The notes beneath the pieces were generated by a model that was not told where the DNA came from, ran no database searches, and saw only the letters and a program-made list of their open reading frames with translations. The position numbers and the translations under genes are program-made. Below, one piece after another: positions 33,371-42,134 of a DNA stretch of 64,000 nt; the stretch's first letter is position 1, and each line of letters starts with the position of its first letter. The stretch is from Phycisphaerales bacterium (lineage in GTDB: Bacteria > Planctomycetota > Phycisphaerae > Phycisphaerales > UBA1924), in the NCBI GenBank assembly GCA_007693785.1, contig RECY01000025.1, forward strand, positions 62,001 to 126,000, in the 5' to 3' direction.

Positions 33371-35092
33371 TTACGGGCAGGTCGAGGGGCTGCTGAGCCA
33401 CTCGGCGATGAAGAAGTTGAGATCGACCACGGAGACGACGCCATCAGGGATGCCGTCGAGGGCCGGGCCGGTCAGGTCGGCCGCGGGGTCGGTATCGAGC
33501 CAGAGGCCGAGATAGAAGTTGAGGTCCGCGACGGAGACAACGCCGTCGGGCACGCCGTCGAGCGCCGGGCCGGTCAGATCGGCCAGGGCCCGGGTGGTGA
33601 AGGCGACGGGCTGGTTGGCGGCCATTGTTTCGCCGGCGTCGTTGACGGCGGTCACGCCGACGTAATACGTCGTGCAGAACGCGAGCGTGCCCGCGGGGAC
33701 GTCGTAGCTGGTGCCCGCGAGTTCGCCCACGGTCACGACCGTGTCGAGCAGGTCGGCATCGGTCGCGATCACGACGTCGTAGGTCTCCGCGTCGTCGGCG
33801 GCGGTCCAGGTCACCGCGACCGACGCGGGGTCGGCCGCCTGAGCGCCGGGCGCGGGAGCGGTGATGTCGAACACGGCCGGGGGCTCGCCGATGCTGACCA
33901 GGGGGAGGATGTAGTCCACGACCACCGGGCGGTGGTCCGAAGCAATGCCGGTGAGCAGTTCGGGGCGGTTGCTGAGGAAGCCGAGGATCTCGGGCGGGTA
34001 CAGCCCGCTGGGGATGGTGTCGCTCCGGAAGATGAACTGGTTGCGGACGTCGGCGACCGAGTCCCACCACATGAGATAATCAAGCTTGGTGCTGCCGCTG
34101 CCGAAGGTGGCGCGGTTGTTGGTGAAGGGGCAGCGGGCGTCGTCGTGGGCGCTGTCGGAGTTATCTCGGTCGGTGCCGTTGTTCCCGCCGGCGGAAGGAC
34201 CTTCGGTCATCCAGGCGACCGGGCCGCGTCGCCCATTGGTCAGTTCGTCCTCATTAATGTCGCCGCCCCAGATCACGACGGTGTTCTCATCGAGGATGTT
34301 CGTGACGGGCGGGTTTGGGAACATCGTCGGCGTGGGGTCGGGCGTGCCGGTGCCGGCGCCGGCGTACATGTAGTAGATGTAGTACGCGATGTTCTGCGCG
34401 GCCACGAGGCGCTGGTTCCGGTCGCTCTGCGAGCCGCAGCATTTCAGGTGGCTGTTGCCGATCACCATATCCCCGGCGTACACGTCGTCGGGCAGGTCGA
34501 TCTCGGCGTGGACGAACCCGCGGATGCCGCCATCGCCCGCGGGGTACGGCCCGTCCTGAAAACGGATGGTCGGCATGGTGATGTAGGTCGACTTGCCGTC
34601 ACCGTTGATGTCGGCGAAAGGGAATCGGCTGAGGATCGCGTTGCGGTTGAACCCGTCCCCGGCACTGCCGCCGATGAAGATGTAGGGATAATCCAAGTCC
34701 GGGTCGTACGCCTGAATGTATTGTGAGACGGTGTCGCCCGGGCGGAAGGGGTCGGGCCCGCCGCCGATCAGCAATTCGAACGTCGTGGTCAGAACGGCGA
34801 CGGAGTCCATCCCGGAGCCGGTGCCGTTACCGGAGTTGTCCGCGGTCTCCTGGAAGATGATGACGTCCGGCTTGATTGCGGCGATCGTGCGCACGATCGC
34901 GCCCCAGTTGTTGAAATTCGAGTTTTTGAAGTTGGAAGAGCAGATCCCGTCGGCGACGTTCCAGGTCATCACGCGGACGTCGGTCGGCTCGGTCTTGCCC
35001 CACTGCCCGTTCGCGGGATCGAACGCGGCGGCGGGCGCCACACCGAGCCCGATCGCGAGCAGGACGGCTTGAACGCGGTTCATTCGCATCAT
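33371..35092 (-). CDS. secreted endonuclease/exonuclease/phosphatase-like protein with fibronectin-like domain and dockerin repeats
   Basis: This 573-residue exported protein has a signal peptide (VQAVLLAIGLGVAPAAA). An EEP-fold domain follows at about residues 25-340, with the motifs VMTWNVADG, DVIIFQETAD, NSHLKC, IWGGDINED and SDHRPVVVDY, so the metal and His/Asp catalytic residues are present. A fibronectin-III-like domain (about 360-450) precedes two dockerin-like repeats (GPALDGVPDGVVSVADLNFY and the variant with IPDGVVSVVDLNFF). It may degrade extracellular DNA or phosphoesters while docked on a surface. The ATG at 35092 has AAGGG upstream; 35083 is an alternative start. Confidence 0.87.
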   Translation of the reverse strand: MMRMNRVQAVLLAIGLGVAPAAAFDPANGQWGKTEPTDVRVMTWNVADGICSSNFKNSNFNNWGAIVRTIAAIKPDVIIFQETADNSGNGTGSGMDSVAVLTTTFELLIGGGPDPFRPGDTVSQYIQAYDPDLDYPYIFIGGSAGDGFNRNAILSRFPFADINGDGKSTYITMPTIRFQDGPYPAGDGGIRGFVHAEIDLPDDVYAGDMVIGNSHLKCCGSQSDRNQRLVAAQNIAYYIYYMYAGAGTGTPDPTPTMFPNPPVTNILDENTVVIWGGDINEDELTNGRRGPVAWMTEGPSAGGNNGTDRDNSDSAHDDARCPFTNNRATFGSGSTKLDYLMWWDSVADVRNQFIFRSDTIPSGLYPPEILGFLSNRPELLTGIASDHRPVVVDYILPLVSIGEPPAVFDITAPAPGAQAADPASVAVTWTAADDAETYDVVIATDADLLDTVVTVGELAGTSYDVPAGTLAFCTTYYVGVTAVNDAGETMAANQPVAFTTRALADLTGPALDGVPDGVVSVADLNFYLGLWLDTDPAADLTGPALDGIPDGVVSVVDLNFFIAEWLSSPSTCP

Positions 35093-35200
35093 TTCTTCAA
35101 TCCCTTCGCGAGCGCGGGCCTCGTGCGTGATCTTCGGCCGGTATGGGACCGGCGCGGTTTTCCCAGCGGCGGGTTGTGAGCCACGCCGCGAAATGCAAGG

Positions 35201-35228
35201 CGTGCCGCCGGGTTTCCCCGGCGGCACG
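35201..35228 (-). terminator. hairpin after the second dockerin gene
   Basis: CGTGCCGCCGGG pairs perfectly (12 bp) with 35217-35228 around TTTC, 31 nt past the stop at 35259. The T-run after it on the minus strand is weak. Confidence 0.6.
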
Positions 35229-35258
35229 GATGATGATCAGACTATCCGATCCTGCGGA

Positions 35259-37622
35259 TCACTCGCACCCGTTGAGCCAGGCGGAGATGAAGAAGTTGAG
35301 GTCGGCGACGGTGACCACGCCGTCGGGAACCCCGTCGAGGGCCGGGCCGGTGATGTCGGCGACGATGTCGCCGTCGAGCCAGCGAGAGATGAAGAAGTTA
35401 AGGTCAGCGACGCTGACGACCTCGTCGGGGATGCCGTCGAGCGCGGGGCCGGTGACGTCGGCGACGCAGGGGATGTAGCCGATGTAGAGCAGGGCGTTGT
35501 AGCCCTCGTCGAGGCTAGCGGGATCGCCGTTGGCGCTGGTCGGGTTGCTGAAGGTGCCGTTGCCTTCCGCGTCGTAGACGATGCTGGCGTTGACGACGAG
35601 CCCGCCGAAGGCGCGGTTGTCCTTGGCGCGGGTGAAGGCGACGCTGGGGCTGGCGTTGCTCTGGACGCCGAGGTTGTTGTAGGCGATGCCGTTGAAGTTC
35701 TGGGGCAGGACGTAGTTGCTGAAGAACGCGCCGGGGTTCAGCCCGCCGCCGCCGCTGGCGATGCCCATGAACTGGATCTGCCAGGGGGTGCGGCTGTTGC
35801 GCCCGAGGAAGGTGTCGCCGAGCTCGGTGATCAGCTCGAGGCGGTAGCCGGTGGTGCTCCCGCAGCTCACGCGGTGGGCCTTGAGCAGGGCCGAGTCGGG
35901 ATCGACGAAGACGGACTCGGTCTGGGAATCCCACTTGTTGAGCTCGACGGCGGCGATGAAGTAGAGGTTGCCGGCGGCGTCGAAGGCGGGCGGGCTGAGG
36001 CTCGGGCCGGCGGGGCTGCCGCCGGTGACCTGGCGGAGCTCGATGACGGTGCCGATGGGGGCGTCGTAGGTGGGGCTGGCGGGGTTGAGGTCGAGCACGC
36101 CGTCGAACTCGCCGGGCGCGCCGCTGAAGGCGGCGCCGTCGTTGCCGAAGTCGCCGTGGATGGGCTGCCAGGTGCTCTGGTCGCCGGCGAGGCCGAACGG
36201 ATCGACCTGAGCGGCGACTTCCCAGGTGTAGTCGCTGGGGTTGTTCGGATCGAAGCGGCAGACGACGATCGCCTGGGTGAAGTCCAGGTCGAGGTCGAAG
36301 AGGTAGAGGGTGGCGGCGAGGAGGCCCTCGCCGGTCTCGTTGTCACGCCCGATCGCGACGTGCCCGTTGCCGCCACGGAAGGCGATCGCGCCGCGGTAGC
36401 CGGCGAAGGCCGGGTCACCGATGGGGTTGACCGGGTCGTTGGCGGTGGGATAGGTGCTGAGTTGGGGGTAGCAGGGGTGCTGGAGGAAGGGGGTGGTCTG
36501 GGGGGCGCCCTGACCGGGAAGGAAGAAGGTCGCGGTGCCGGTGACGGCGCCGGTGCTATCAGCGCTCCAGATGCTGAGCGAGTCGGTCCCGCCCTCGCTA
36601 TCGCGGCTGATGATGCCGTAGGTCATGACGGCGGAGTTCATCGGGTCGAGGCCCGGGAACGTCAGCGTGCTGGAGCCGATGAGCCCGCGCTGATCACCCG
36701 CGCCGGGGCGGTGGGCGCTGCCGACGTTGACGACGCTGCCGACGTCGCCGTAGACGCCTTCGCCGTCGAAGTTAGCGCCCCAGTAGAGCCCGTTGGGGGC
36801 GCTGGCGAGCGACTGCGGGAGGTTGCTGGGGGTGATAAGCGTGACCGTGCTGTTCACGACGATGTGGTCGCTCGCATCACGGAAGGCGGCGTCGGGGCTG
36901 GCGAGGTTGAACGCGTTGGTCCGGTCGGCGGTGCGGATGCGGAAGATGTTGTTGCCTGCGAGCGCGGGGACGACGCCCGCGGAGCCGTTGAAGCTGTCAG
37001 CCCGGACGTAGGCGTTGCCGTGGGCGTCGATGGTGCCGAAGCCGATCGAGCCGGTGTTGTTGGTGACGTTGTTGGTGGTGCTGATCGCCAGGGTGCGCCG
37101 GACGAAGAGCTGACGGGCGTTGGTGGGATCCTGGTTCACGATGCCGGTGACGAGCCCGTTGTACTGCCCGGTCGAGACGGTGGCGAACTCGCTGATGCCG
37201 ACGGCGAACTGGTTGGTCGGGACGCCTTCGATGTTCTTGAAGCGGGTCGGGGCGGTGTTGTTGTTCGGGTTGATGCCGACGCCGGGGGCGTACCAGACGG
37301 GGAAGTCCACGCTCGGGCCGGGGACGTTGCGGAGCAGGTCGGGGCTGATGCTCGAACTGCTGTTGAGGTTGTTGAAGAACTGCCCGGGCTGGGCGGCGGT
37401 GGTCTTGAGGATCGGCGCGATGCCGAAGCGGGTGTTCGGCCAGGAGCCGAAACGACGGGTCAGGTCCAGCGTGTACGCCTGGGTCTGCTGGTTCGCGGCG
37501 AAGGGGCTGAGCGCGTCACCGGGCAGGCCGGTGTTGAGCGAGCTCACGCTGTCTTGGGCGGCTGCGCTGAACGCGAGGCCTGCGGTCGCGAGGACGACCG
37601 CTGCACGGGTCATGATCTGCAT
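35259..37622 (-). CDS. large secreted protein with C-terminal dockerin-like repeats
   Basis: This 787-residue protein of unknown function has a signal peptide (TRAAVVLATAGLAFSAAAQ). A long extracellular region has beta-propeller-like character, with recurring N-x-T and Gly-rich strands. Two tandem dockerin-like repeats (ITGPALDGVPDGVVTVADLNFF and a homologue) end in AWLNGCE. The ATG at 37622 has a strong AAGGAG 6 nt upstream, suggesting high expression. It is encoded next to the nuclease-dockerin gene with the same orientation and repeat type, so the two may attach to the same cell-surface or matrix partner. No cohesin-like gene is seen. Confidence 0.8.
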   Translation of the reverse strand: MQIMTRAAVVLATAGLAFSAAAQDSVSSLNTGLPGDALSPFAANQQTQAYTLDLTRRFGSWPNTRFGIAPILKTTAAQPGQFFNNLNSSSSISPDLLRNVPGPSVDFPVWYAPGVGINPNNNTAPTRFKNIEGVPTNQFAVGISEFATVSTGQYNGLVTGIVNQDPTNARQLFVRRTLAISTTNNVTNNTGSIGFGTIDAHGNAYVRADSFNGSAGVVPALAGNNIFRIRTADRTNAFNLASPDAAFRDASDHIVVNSTVTLITPSNLPQSLASAPNGLYWGANFDGEGVYGDVGSVVNVGSAHRPGAGDQRGLIGSSTLTFPGLDPMNSAVMTYGIISRDSEGGTDSLSIWSADSTGAVTGTATFFLPGQGAPQTTPFLQHPCYPQLSTYPTANDPVNPIGDPAFAGYRGAIAFRGGNGHVAIGRDNETGEGLLAATLYLFDLDLDFTQAIVVCRFDPNNPSDYTWEVAAQVDPFGLAGDQSTWQPIHGDFGNDGAAFSGAPGEFDGVLDLNPASPTYDAPIGTVIELRQVTGGSPAGPSLSPPAFDAAGNLYFIAAVELNKWDSQTESVFVDPDSALLKAHRVSCGSTTGYRLELITELGDTFLGRNSRTPWQIQFMGIASGGGGLNPGAFFSNYVLPQNFNGIAYNNLGVQSNASPSVAFTRAKDNRAFGGLVVNASIVYDAEGNGTFSNPTSANGDPASLDEGYNALLYIGYIPCVADVTGPALDGIPDEVVSVADLNFFISRWLDGDIVADITGPALDGVPDGVVTVADLNFFISAWLNGCE

Positions 37623-38084
37623 CTGCTTCTCCTTGTTCCGATTCGGGTTCGGATGATGCCGACACCACGGTCGGCGTGTTCCTGTTGCGGGAAAACGGAT
37701 CTCTCCAACGGTTGCCGCTCGCTGCCCCCACCCCCACGACCGCGGGGGTGGAACCGGGCAATCGAGACCTTCAACGCACACTCGACAGAGGCCGAGAGGT
37801 CAAACACTCGCGGTCAAGACCAAGGCTTTCCCGCGATCAGGCCCGCGCCTGCACACATCAGAATCGATCAGCTCCGACGCTGAAGAACGCCCACCGCGAC
37901 GGAGCAATCCATGCTAGACGACCCCCCCGCGCCGGTGCGCTCCGCCCCGGTGTTGTGAGTGTGAAGTTTGTGTTCAATGACCGCGGGAAACCGAGCAAAC
38001 TGGCTGGTTTGCACACTCCGGGCAATTTGGAGAATCCATCCGCCACTCCCGGTACCGGATCCTGCCCGAAGCAACGCCAGCGGC
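37623..38084. other. 462-bp intergenic region upstream of the large dockerin gene
   Basis: No credible gene is seen. A TAGCAT hexamer on the minus strand (37911-37916) may be the -10 of the dockerin gene, giving a leader of about 280 nt. The half nearest the start holds self-complementary GC-rich pieces (CCCCCACCCCC and CGCGGGGGTGG around 37720-37750) that could form a leader hairpin. The right half contains AT-richer sequence with no recognised motif. Confidence 0.4.
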
Positions 38085-38525
38085 TTACCAGATCGTGAAC
38101 CCGCCGGCCCGGCAGAACGCGATGAACCGGCGGAACCCGTCCTTGTTCGGCCCGCCGAAGACCTCGAACGGGCTGATTGACGCGCCCGACTCCATGTGAC
38201 GCCAAACCGGGAACGCCGGCGCCTGAAGCGGCGGGATCCCCTTCTCCGCCAACGCGTCGTGGTTCGGCAGGTCGTCCACGCACCGCTCGAGAGCCTCGGC
38301 GAGGTTCCGGGCGTCGTCCTCGCGAACCCGCTGCCCCCGCCCGGTCACATAGTCGGCACGCGGCCAATCGCCCGGGACCGCGCCCGGCTCGTGCATCCCC
38401 CAGTGCGTGGGCGGGAGCGTCCCCACGGGACGCCACCCATGGTCCCACGCGAGGTGCACCAGCATGGCCCACCCGCGGTTGTTCCAAACGAAATCGCCCC
38501 CGGCGCCACGGAGAAAAACTGCCAT
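38085..38525 (-). CDS. hypothetical protein
   Basis: This 146-residue soluble protein is rich in Trp, His and Gly (FVWNNRGWAMLVHLAWDHGW near the N-terminus; SPFEVFGGPNKDGFRRFIAFCRAGGF at the C-terminus). No signal peptide or membrane helix is present, and I do not recognise the family. Coding potential is supported by strong third-position GC and a compact fold-like composition. It lies 87 bp downstream of psuG in the same direction, so it may be co-transcribed. Confidence 0.6.
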   Translation of the reverse strand: MAVFLRGAGGDFVWNNRGWAMLVHLAWDHGWRPVGTLPPTHWGMHEPGAVPGDWPRADYVTGRGQRVREDDARNLAEALERCVDDLPNHDALAEKGIPPLQAPAFPVWRHMESGASISPFEVFGGPNKDGFRRFIAFCRAGGFTIW

Positions 38526-38612
38526 GCGGGCATCGTTGGCCGCCCGTCGCCCCGGGGCGCACTGCGCCGCGCAATCCGTGTGTGCCCCAGGCCCACCCGT
38601 TGACGCTGCCCT

Positions 38613-39500
38613 TCAACCCGGCGTAATGGGCGACATCGCGACCGCCAGCTCGCCCGCGAGGGCCGCGTTGGCGCGAACGAGCGCGAGGTTGGCTTCCAGC
38701 GTCCGCCCGCCGGACGCTTCGTGCAGGGCGCCGAGCACCGCGGGGGTGACGGCTCGCCCGGTGGCGCCCGCGTCGCTCGCCCTCCGCTCGGCCTCCGCGA
38801 GCCAGAGCGACCACGCCCCCGCGTCCAGTTCCTCGCGTTCCGGGATCGGGTTGCAGATGAGCACGCCGCGGCCCGTGCGATCGAGTTCCATCGAGACGTA
38901 GGACGCGAGCGTGCGCACATCGTCGAACCGTTCATCCACCGTGGCTTCGCTCTCGCGCCTGTAGAACGCAGGGAAACGGTCGCACCGGAAGCCGACCACG
39001 GGCACGCCGAGCGTTTCGAGGGCTTCGCGTGTCGCTTCGACGTCGAGGATGCTCTTGACCCCGCTCGCGACGACGGCGACGGGGAATCGGGTGAAAGCGG
39101 CAAGGTCGGCTGAGATATCGAGTCGGTCGGCATAGCCCCGGTGGACGCCGCCGAGCCCACCGGTGGCGAACGTGCGCACGCCCGCGCCCGCCGCGAGTTC
39201 CATCGTCGTGCTGACCGTCGTCGCCGCGTGTCGCCCGGCGGCGATCGCGAGCCCGAGCGTCGCGGTGTTGGTCTTGACCGGGTTGGCGTCGAGCAGTTCG
39301 GCGAGTTGCGATGGGCTGAGCCCGACCGTGGGCACGCCGGCGAGGACGGCGCAGACCGCGGGGGTCGCGCCTTTCGTGCGCACGATCGCGTCGAGTTGGT
39401 CGGCGAGGGGGCGGGCAGCCCCGCGAGGGACGCCGTGGGCGAGGAGGGTGGATTCCAGCGCCACGGGTGCCGGGCCGAGCTCTGGGTGCCGCACGCGCAT
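38613..39500 (-). CDS. psuG: pseudouridine-5'-phosphate glycosidase
   Basis: This 295-residue enzyme reversibly cleaves pseudouridine 5'-phosphate to uracil and ribose 5-phosphate, feeding pseudouridine from RNA turnover into the cell. Typical segments are present: PVALESTLLAHGVPRG near the N-terminus (the usual EST-x-x-HG motif), KTNTATLGLAIAAGRHAATTVSTTM around residues 75-100, the glycine-rich FATGGLGGVHRG, and VVASGVKSILDVEATRE. The ATG at 39500 has GGAG 8 nt upstream. No psuK kinase is adjacent. Confidence 0.93.
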   Translation of the reverse strand: MRVRHPELGPAPVALESTLLAHGVPRGAARPLADQLDAIVRTKGATPAVCAVLAGVPTVGLSPSQLAELLDANPVKTNTATLGLAIAAGRHAATTVSTTMELAAGAGVRTFATGGLGGVHRGYADRLDISADLAAFTRFPVAVVASGVKSILDVEATREALETLGVPVVGFRCDRFPAFYRRESEATVDERFDDVRTLASYVSMELDRTGRGVLICNPIPEREELDAGAWSLWLAEAERRASDAGATGRAVTPAVLGALHEASGGRTLEANLALVRANAALAGELAVAMSPITPG

Positions 39501-39545
39501 GGCTGAAACTCCACATCAGACCCAAGGCCACGTCGCCCCGGGTCG

Positions 39546-40916
39546 ATGCACAGGGTACCGATGCCGAGCGAGTCGAAACCATCCCCGAGGCGAACCTCTC
39601 CCGCGAGGGCCCGTATGCCGAGGATGCTCGGCAAGGCCCCGGTGAACCCGCGTCGCGACCGACCCCGGGGGCGGCTCTGGAGGCGGCTCCGGGCGTGGGC
39701 CGCGGGGGCTCTGGCACTGAGCGCGTTCGTGCTCGGCGCGTCGATGGTGCAGTCCCTCGCGTGGCAGCCCACAAACATCTGGGGGCGGGGGTGGATCGAG
39801 CCGGTCACGAATCTGCTCCACGCGATGAACGCTCCCGGGTGGGGGGTGACGCTCGCGACGATCGGGCTCCCCTCCCGCTACCCGTTCTCGCTCCTGCTGA
39901 TGGTGACGCTGATCTCCTGCGTGTGCTACACGGTCGGGATCGGCGCGGCCTTCTGGGGCGCCCGCACCATCCAACGCCGGCGGCTCGTGCGCCCCCGCGC
40001 GACCAAGACTGAAAACGCAACACCCGAGCCGGACCCGACGCGACGCCGCCTGGCGTTCGGGGGCATCGCGGTTGTCTGCGCGGCCCCTGCGGTCGGCCTG
40101 ATGTACTCGACGCTCGCGGAGCCGTTCGACCTCCGCGTGCGTCGGTACCGCGTGCCGATCCGCGGCCTTGGGGCGGCGTGGCACGGGCTGCGGGTCGTGC
40201 AGCTCACCGACACGCACCTCGGCCCGCGCGTGCCGGCTTGGCACATCCGGGCGGCGGTCGAGCGAGCGATCGCCCTGCGCCCCGGCCTGGTCGTCCTCAC
40301 AGGGGATTACGTTCACCAGGGCGGGGCACGGATTGGCGAAGCGGGCGAACTGCTCGCGCCGCTCGCGAGCGCGGGTCTGCCTGTCGCGGGGGTGCTCGGG
40401 AACCATGATCACTACAGCGGCAACCCGCGGGCCGTGCGCCGCGCGATGGAGCGTGCCGGCGTCCGGATGCTCGACAACACGAGAACGTTTCTCCACCCCG
40501 GCGGACGTCTGAGCCCTGAACCGGGGCGTGAATCCGGGGCGATCTGTCTCGCGGGCGTCGGCGACCTGGAGACGGATCGCGTGGACCTCGCCCGGGCGCT
40601 CGGGGGCGTCTCACCGGAGACGCCGCGTCTGCTGCTCAGCCACAACCCCGACGTCGCCGAGCACCGGAACCTGACCGCCCCGGGCTCGGCACGGGTCGAT
40701 CTGATGCTGTCCGGGCACACGCACGGCGGGCATATCGCGCTCCCGCTGCTTGGACGCCCCGGCGTGCGGAGCCGCTACGGGCAGAAGTACGCGCACGGCC
40801 TTGTGCCCGGGCCGGCGTGCCCGGTGGTGATCTCGGCGGGTGTGGGGATGTCGATCCTGCCGGTGCGGTTCGGTGTGCCGCCGGAGGTGGTGCTGGTGGA
40901 GTTGGTGCCGGGGTAA
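39546..40916 (+). CDS. membrane-anchored metallophosphoesterase (YkuE-like)
   Basis: This protein of up to 456 residues has two to four N-terminal membrane helices (about residues 50-75, 105-145 and 170-190). A calcineurin-like phosphoesterase domain facing the extracytoplasmic side follows. The metal-binding motifs are in order: QLTDTHLG, LTGDYVHQGG, GVLGNHDHY and MLSGHTHGGH. It resembles YkuE/YaeI phosphodiesterases, some of which act on lipid or cell-wall intermediates. The start is uncertain: ATG at 39546, 39561 (with AGGG upstream) or 39615 could serve. Confidence 0.88.
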   Translation: MHRVPMPSESKPSPRRTSPARARMPRMLGKAPVNPRRDRPRGRLWRRLRAWAAGALALSAFVLGASMVQSLAWQPTNIWGRGWIEPVTNLLHAMNAPGWGVTLATIGLPSRYPFSLLLMVTLISCVCYTVGIGAAFWGARTIQRRRLVRPRATKTENATPEPDPTRRRLAFGGIAVVCAAPAVGLMYSTLAEPFDLRVRRYRVPIRGLGAAWHGLRVVQLTDTHLGPRVPAWHIRAAVERAIALRPGLVVLTGDYVHQGGARIGEAGELLAPLASAGLPVAGVLGNHDHYSGNPRAVRRAMERAGVRMLDNTRTFLHPGGRLSPEPGRESGAICLAGVGDLETDRVDLARALGGVSPETPRLLLSHNPDVAEHRNLTAPGSARVDLMLSGHTHGGHIALPLLGRPGVRSRYGQKYAHGLVPGPACPVVISAGVGMSILPVRFGVPPEVVLVELVPG

Positions 40917-40921
40917 GCAAA

Positions 40922-40944
40922 CACCCGGCCGCGTGGGCCGGGTG
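40922..40944 (-). terminator. terminator of the rpsL-rpsG operon
   Basis: CACCCGGCC and GGCCGGGTG form a perfect 9-bp stem with a 5-nt loop. On the minus strand TTTGCTT follows, and the stem lies 53 nt beyond the rpsG stop. It also lies just after the metallophosphoesterase stop (40916) on the other strand, so it may serve both. Confidence 0.75.
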
Positions 40945-40997
40945 CGGGTGGTTGCTGGGTTGGTCGCGGCCCCGATGAGCGGGGCTTGTACGCCGGC

Positions 40998-41489
40998 TCA
41001 GGCGAAGTGAGCGAAGGCCTTGTTCGCCTCGGCCATGCGGTGGACCTGCTCGCGGGTCTGCATCGCCTTGCCCTCGTTGCGGGCGGCGTTCCAGAGCTCT
41101 TCGGCCAGTCGCCGGTGCATGGGTCGCCCGGACTCGCTGCGGGCCGAGGTGATCAGCCAGCGGAACGCCAGCGACTGCTGGCGGCGCTTGTTGACGGGCA
41201 TGGGGACCTGGTAGTTCGCGCCGCCGATCCGCTTGCTGCGGACCTCGACGTAGGGCTTGAGGTTCTCGATCGCGCGACGGAAGACCTCGATCGCCTCCTT
41301 GGGGGCATCGGGGTCGGTTTCCTCGCCGAGCTTCTCCTGGATCAGGTCCAGGGCGTCGTACACGACGCGGATCGCGACGCTCTTCTTGCCGTCGCGCATG
41401 ACGCAGTTGATGAATTTGGCGAGCACGAGGTCCCCGTGACGCGGGTCGGCCCGCAACTGGTCCTCGCTCATCGTGATCCGACCGGCCAT
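40998..41489 (-). CDS. rpsG: 30S ribosomal protein S7
   Basis: This 163-residue assembly protein of the 30S head binds the 3' major domain of 16S rRNA. Conserved pieces such as LVLAKFINCVMRDGKKSVA, NLKPYVEVRSKRIGGANYQVPMPV and RPMHRRLAEELWNAA identify it. AAAGGA 8 nt before the ATG at 41489 is a good ribosome site. It is encoded with rpsL, but elongation factor genes fusA and tuf do not follow, so the str operon is shortened here. Confidence 0.98.
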   Translation of the reverse strand: MAGRITMSEDQLRADPRHGDLVLAKFINCVMRDGKKSVAIRVVYDALDLIQEKLGEETDPDAPKEAIEVFRRAIENLKPYVEVRSKRIGGANYQVPMPVNKRRQQSLAFRWLITSARSESGRPMHRRLAEELWNAARNEGKAMQTREQVHRMAEANKAFAHFA

Positions 41490-41604
41490 CGTTCCGTTCC
41501 TTTCGGCTCATCTGTCGCGGGCGATTGGAGCCGCCGCGACGCTGTTCACCTCGACGCCGAGCGGGCGACGGGTTACTTGCCTCAGACACATTCGGGAAAG
41601 CACG

Positions 41605-41629
41605 CGGGCCGCGGACGTTCCGCGGCCCG
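41605..41629 (-). promoter_or_regulatory. 10-bp hairpin in the rpsL-rpsG intercistronic region
   Basis: CGGGCCGCGG pairs perfectly with CCGCGGCCCG around ACGTT, in the 163-nt gap between rpsL and rpsG. There is no T-run. In E. coli, S7 represses its own synthesis through the rpsL-rpsG spacer, so this may be a feedback site; that role is inferred. Confidence 0.5.
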
Positions 41630-41652
41630 TCCATGCGGACAAACAGAATCGT

Positions 41653-42027
41653 TTACTTGCTGGCCTTTTTGGCGCCGTACTTGGAGCGGGCCTGCTTGCG
41701 ACCGTCGACGCCGAGGGTGTCGAGCGACCCGCGGACGATGTGGTAGCGCACGCCGGGGAGGTCTCGCACACGCCCGCCCCGGACGAGGACGATCGAGTGC
41801 TCCTGGAGGTTGTGCCCCTCGCCGCCGATGTAGGCGGTGATCTCGCGTCCGTTGCTGAGCCGCACGCGGGCGATCTTCCGGAGGGCCGAGTTCGGCTTCT
41901 TCGGGGTCGTGGTGCGGACGTTGAGGCAGACGCCGCGACGCTGCGGGCAGGAGTCCAGGTCGCGGACCTTGGACTTGGCGACCGGGGAGCGTCGGGGCTT
42001 GCGGATGAGTTGATTGATCGTCGGCAT
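41653..42027 (-). CDS. rpsL: 30S ribosomal protein S12
   Basis: This 124-residue decoding-centre protein begins [21 protein letters not shown]. The characteristic segments [25 protein letters not shown] (the Lys positions linked to streptomycin resistance) and [29 protein letters not shown] are intact. KPNSAL has the wild-type sensitive Lys. The gene has its own promoter-like TTGCCC-16-TAGCAT upstream. Confidence 0.98.
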   Translation of the reverse strand: MPTINQLIRKPRRSPVAKSKVRDLDSCPQRRGVCLNVRTTTPKKPNSALRKIARVRLSNGREITAYIGGEGHNLQEHSIVLVRGGRVRDLPGVRYHIVRGSLDTLGVDGRKQARSKYGAKKASK

Positions 42028-42060
42028 GCGGGTTCGGTCCTCGTCCTGTTCTGGGCCCCA

Positions 42061-42088
42061 ATGCTAGCGTCCTAAGCCCCCGGGGCAA
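42061..42088 (-). promoter_or_regulatory. rpsL promoter candidate
   Basis: On the minus strand TTGCCC (42088-42083) is separated by 16 nt from TAGCAT (42066-42061), predicting a start about 27 nt before the rpsL ATG. It is the best -35/-10 pair seen in the window and supports TAGCAT as a local -10 consensus. Confidence 0.6.
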
Positions 42089-42122
42089 GTCGCGACGGGG
42101 CATCAAGTCTGCTTGGCGGGCG

Positions 42123-42128
42123 TACCCT
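42123..42128 (+). promoter_or_regulatory. TACCCT -10-like element, leaderless start
   Basis: TACCCT ends 6 nt before the ATG at 42135, with only pyrimidines and one G in between. No ribosome site is visible. Confidence 0.5.
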
Positions 42129-42134
42129 CCGCCC

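Noticed and set aside
35127-37883. 918-codon open frame antisense to the large dockerin protein
   Set aside because: Its composition (Gly/Val/Asp/Ala) is an artefact of GC-rich codons. The opposite frame has a signal peptide, a ribosome site and dockerin repeats.
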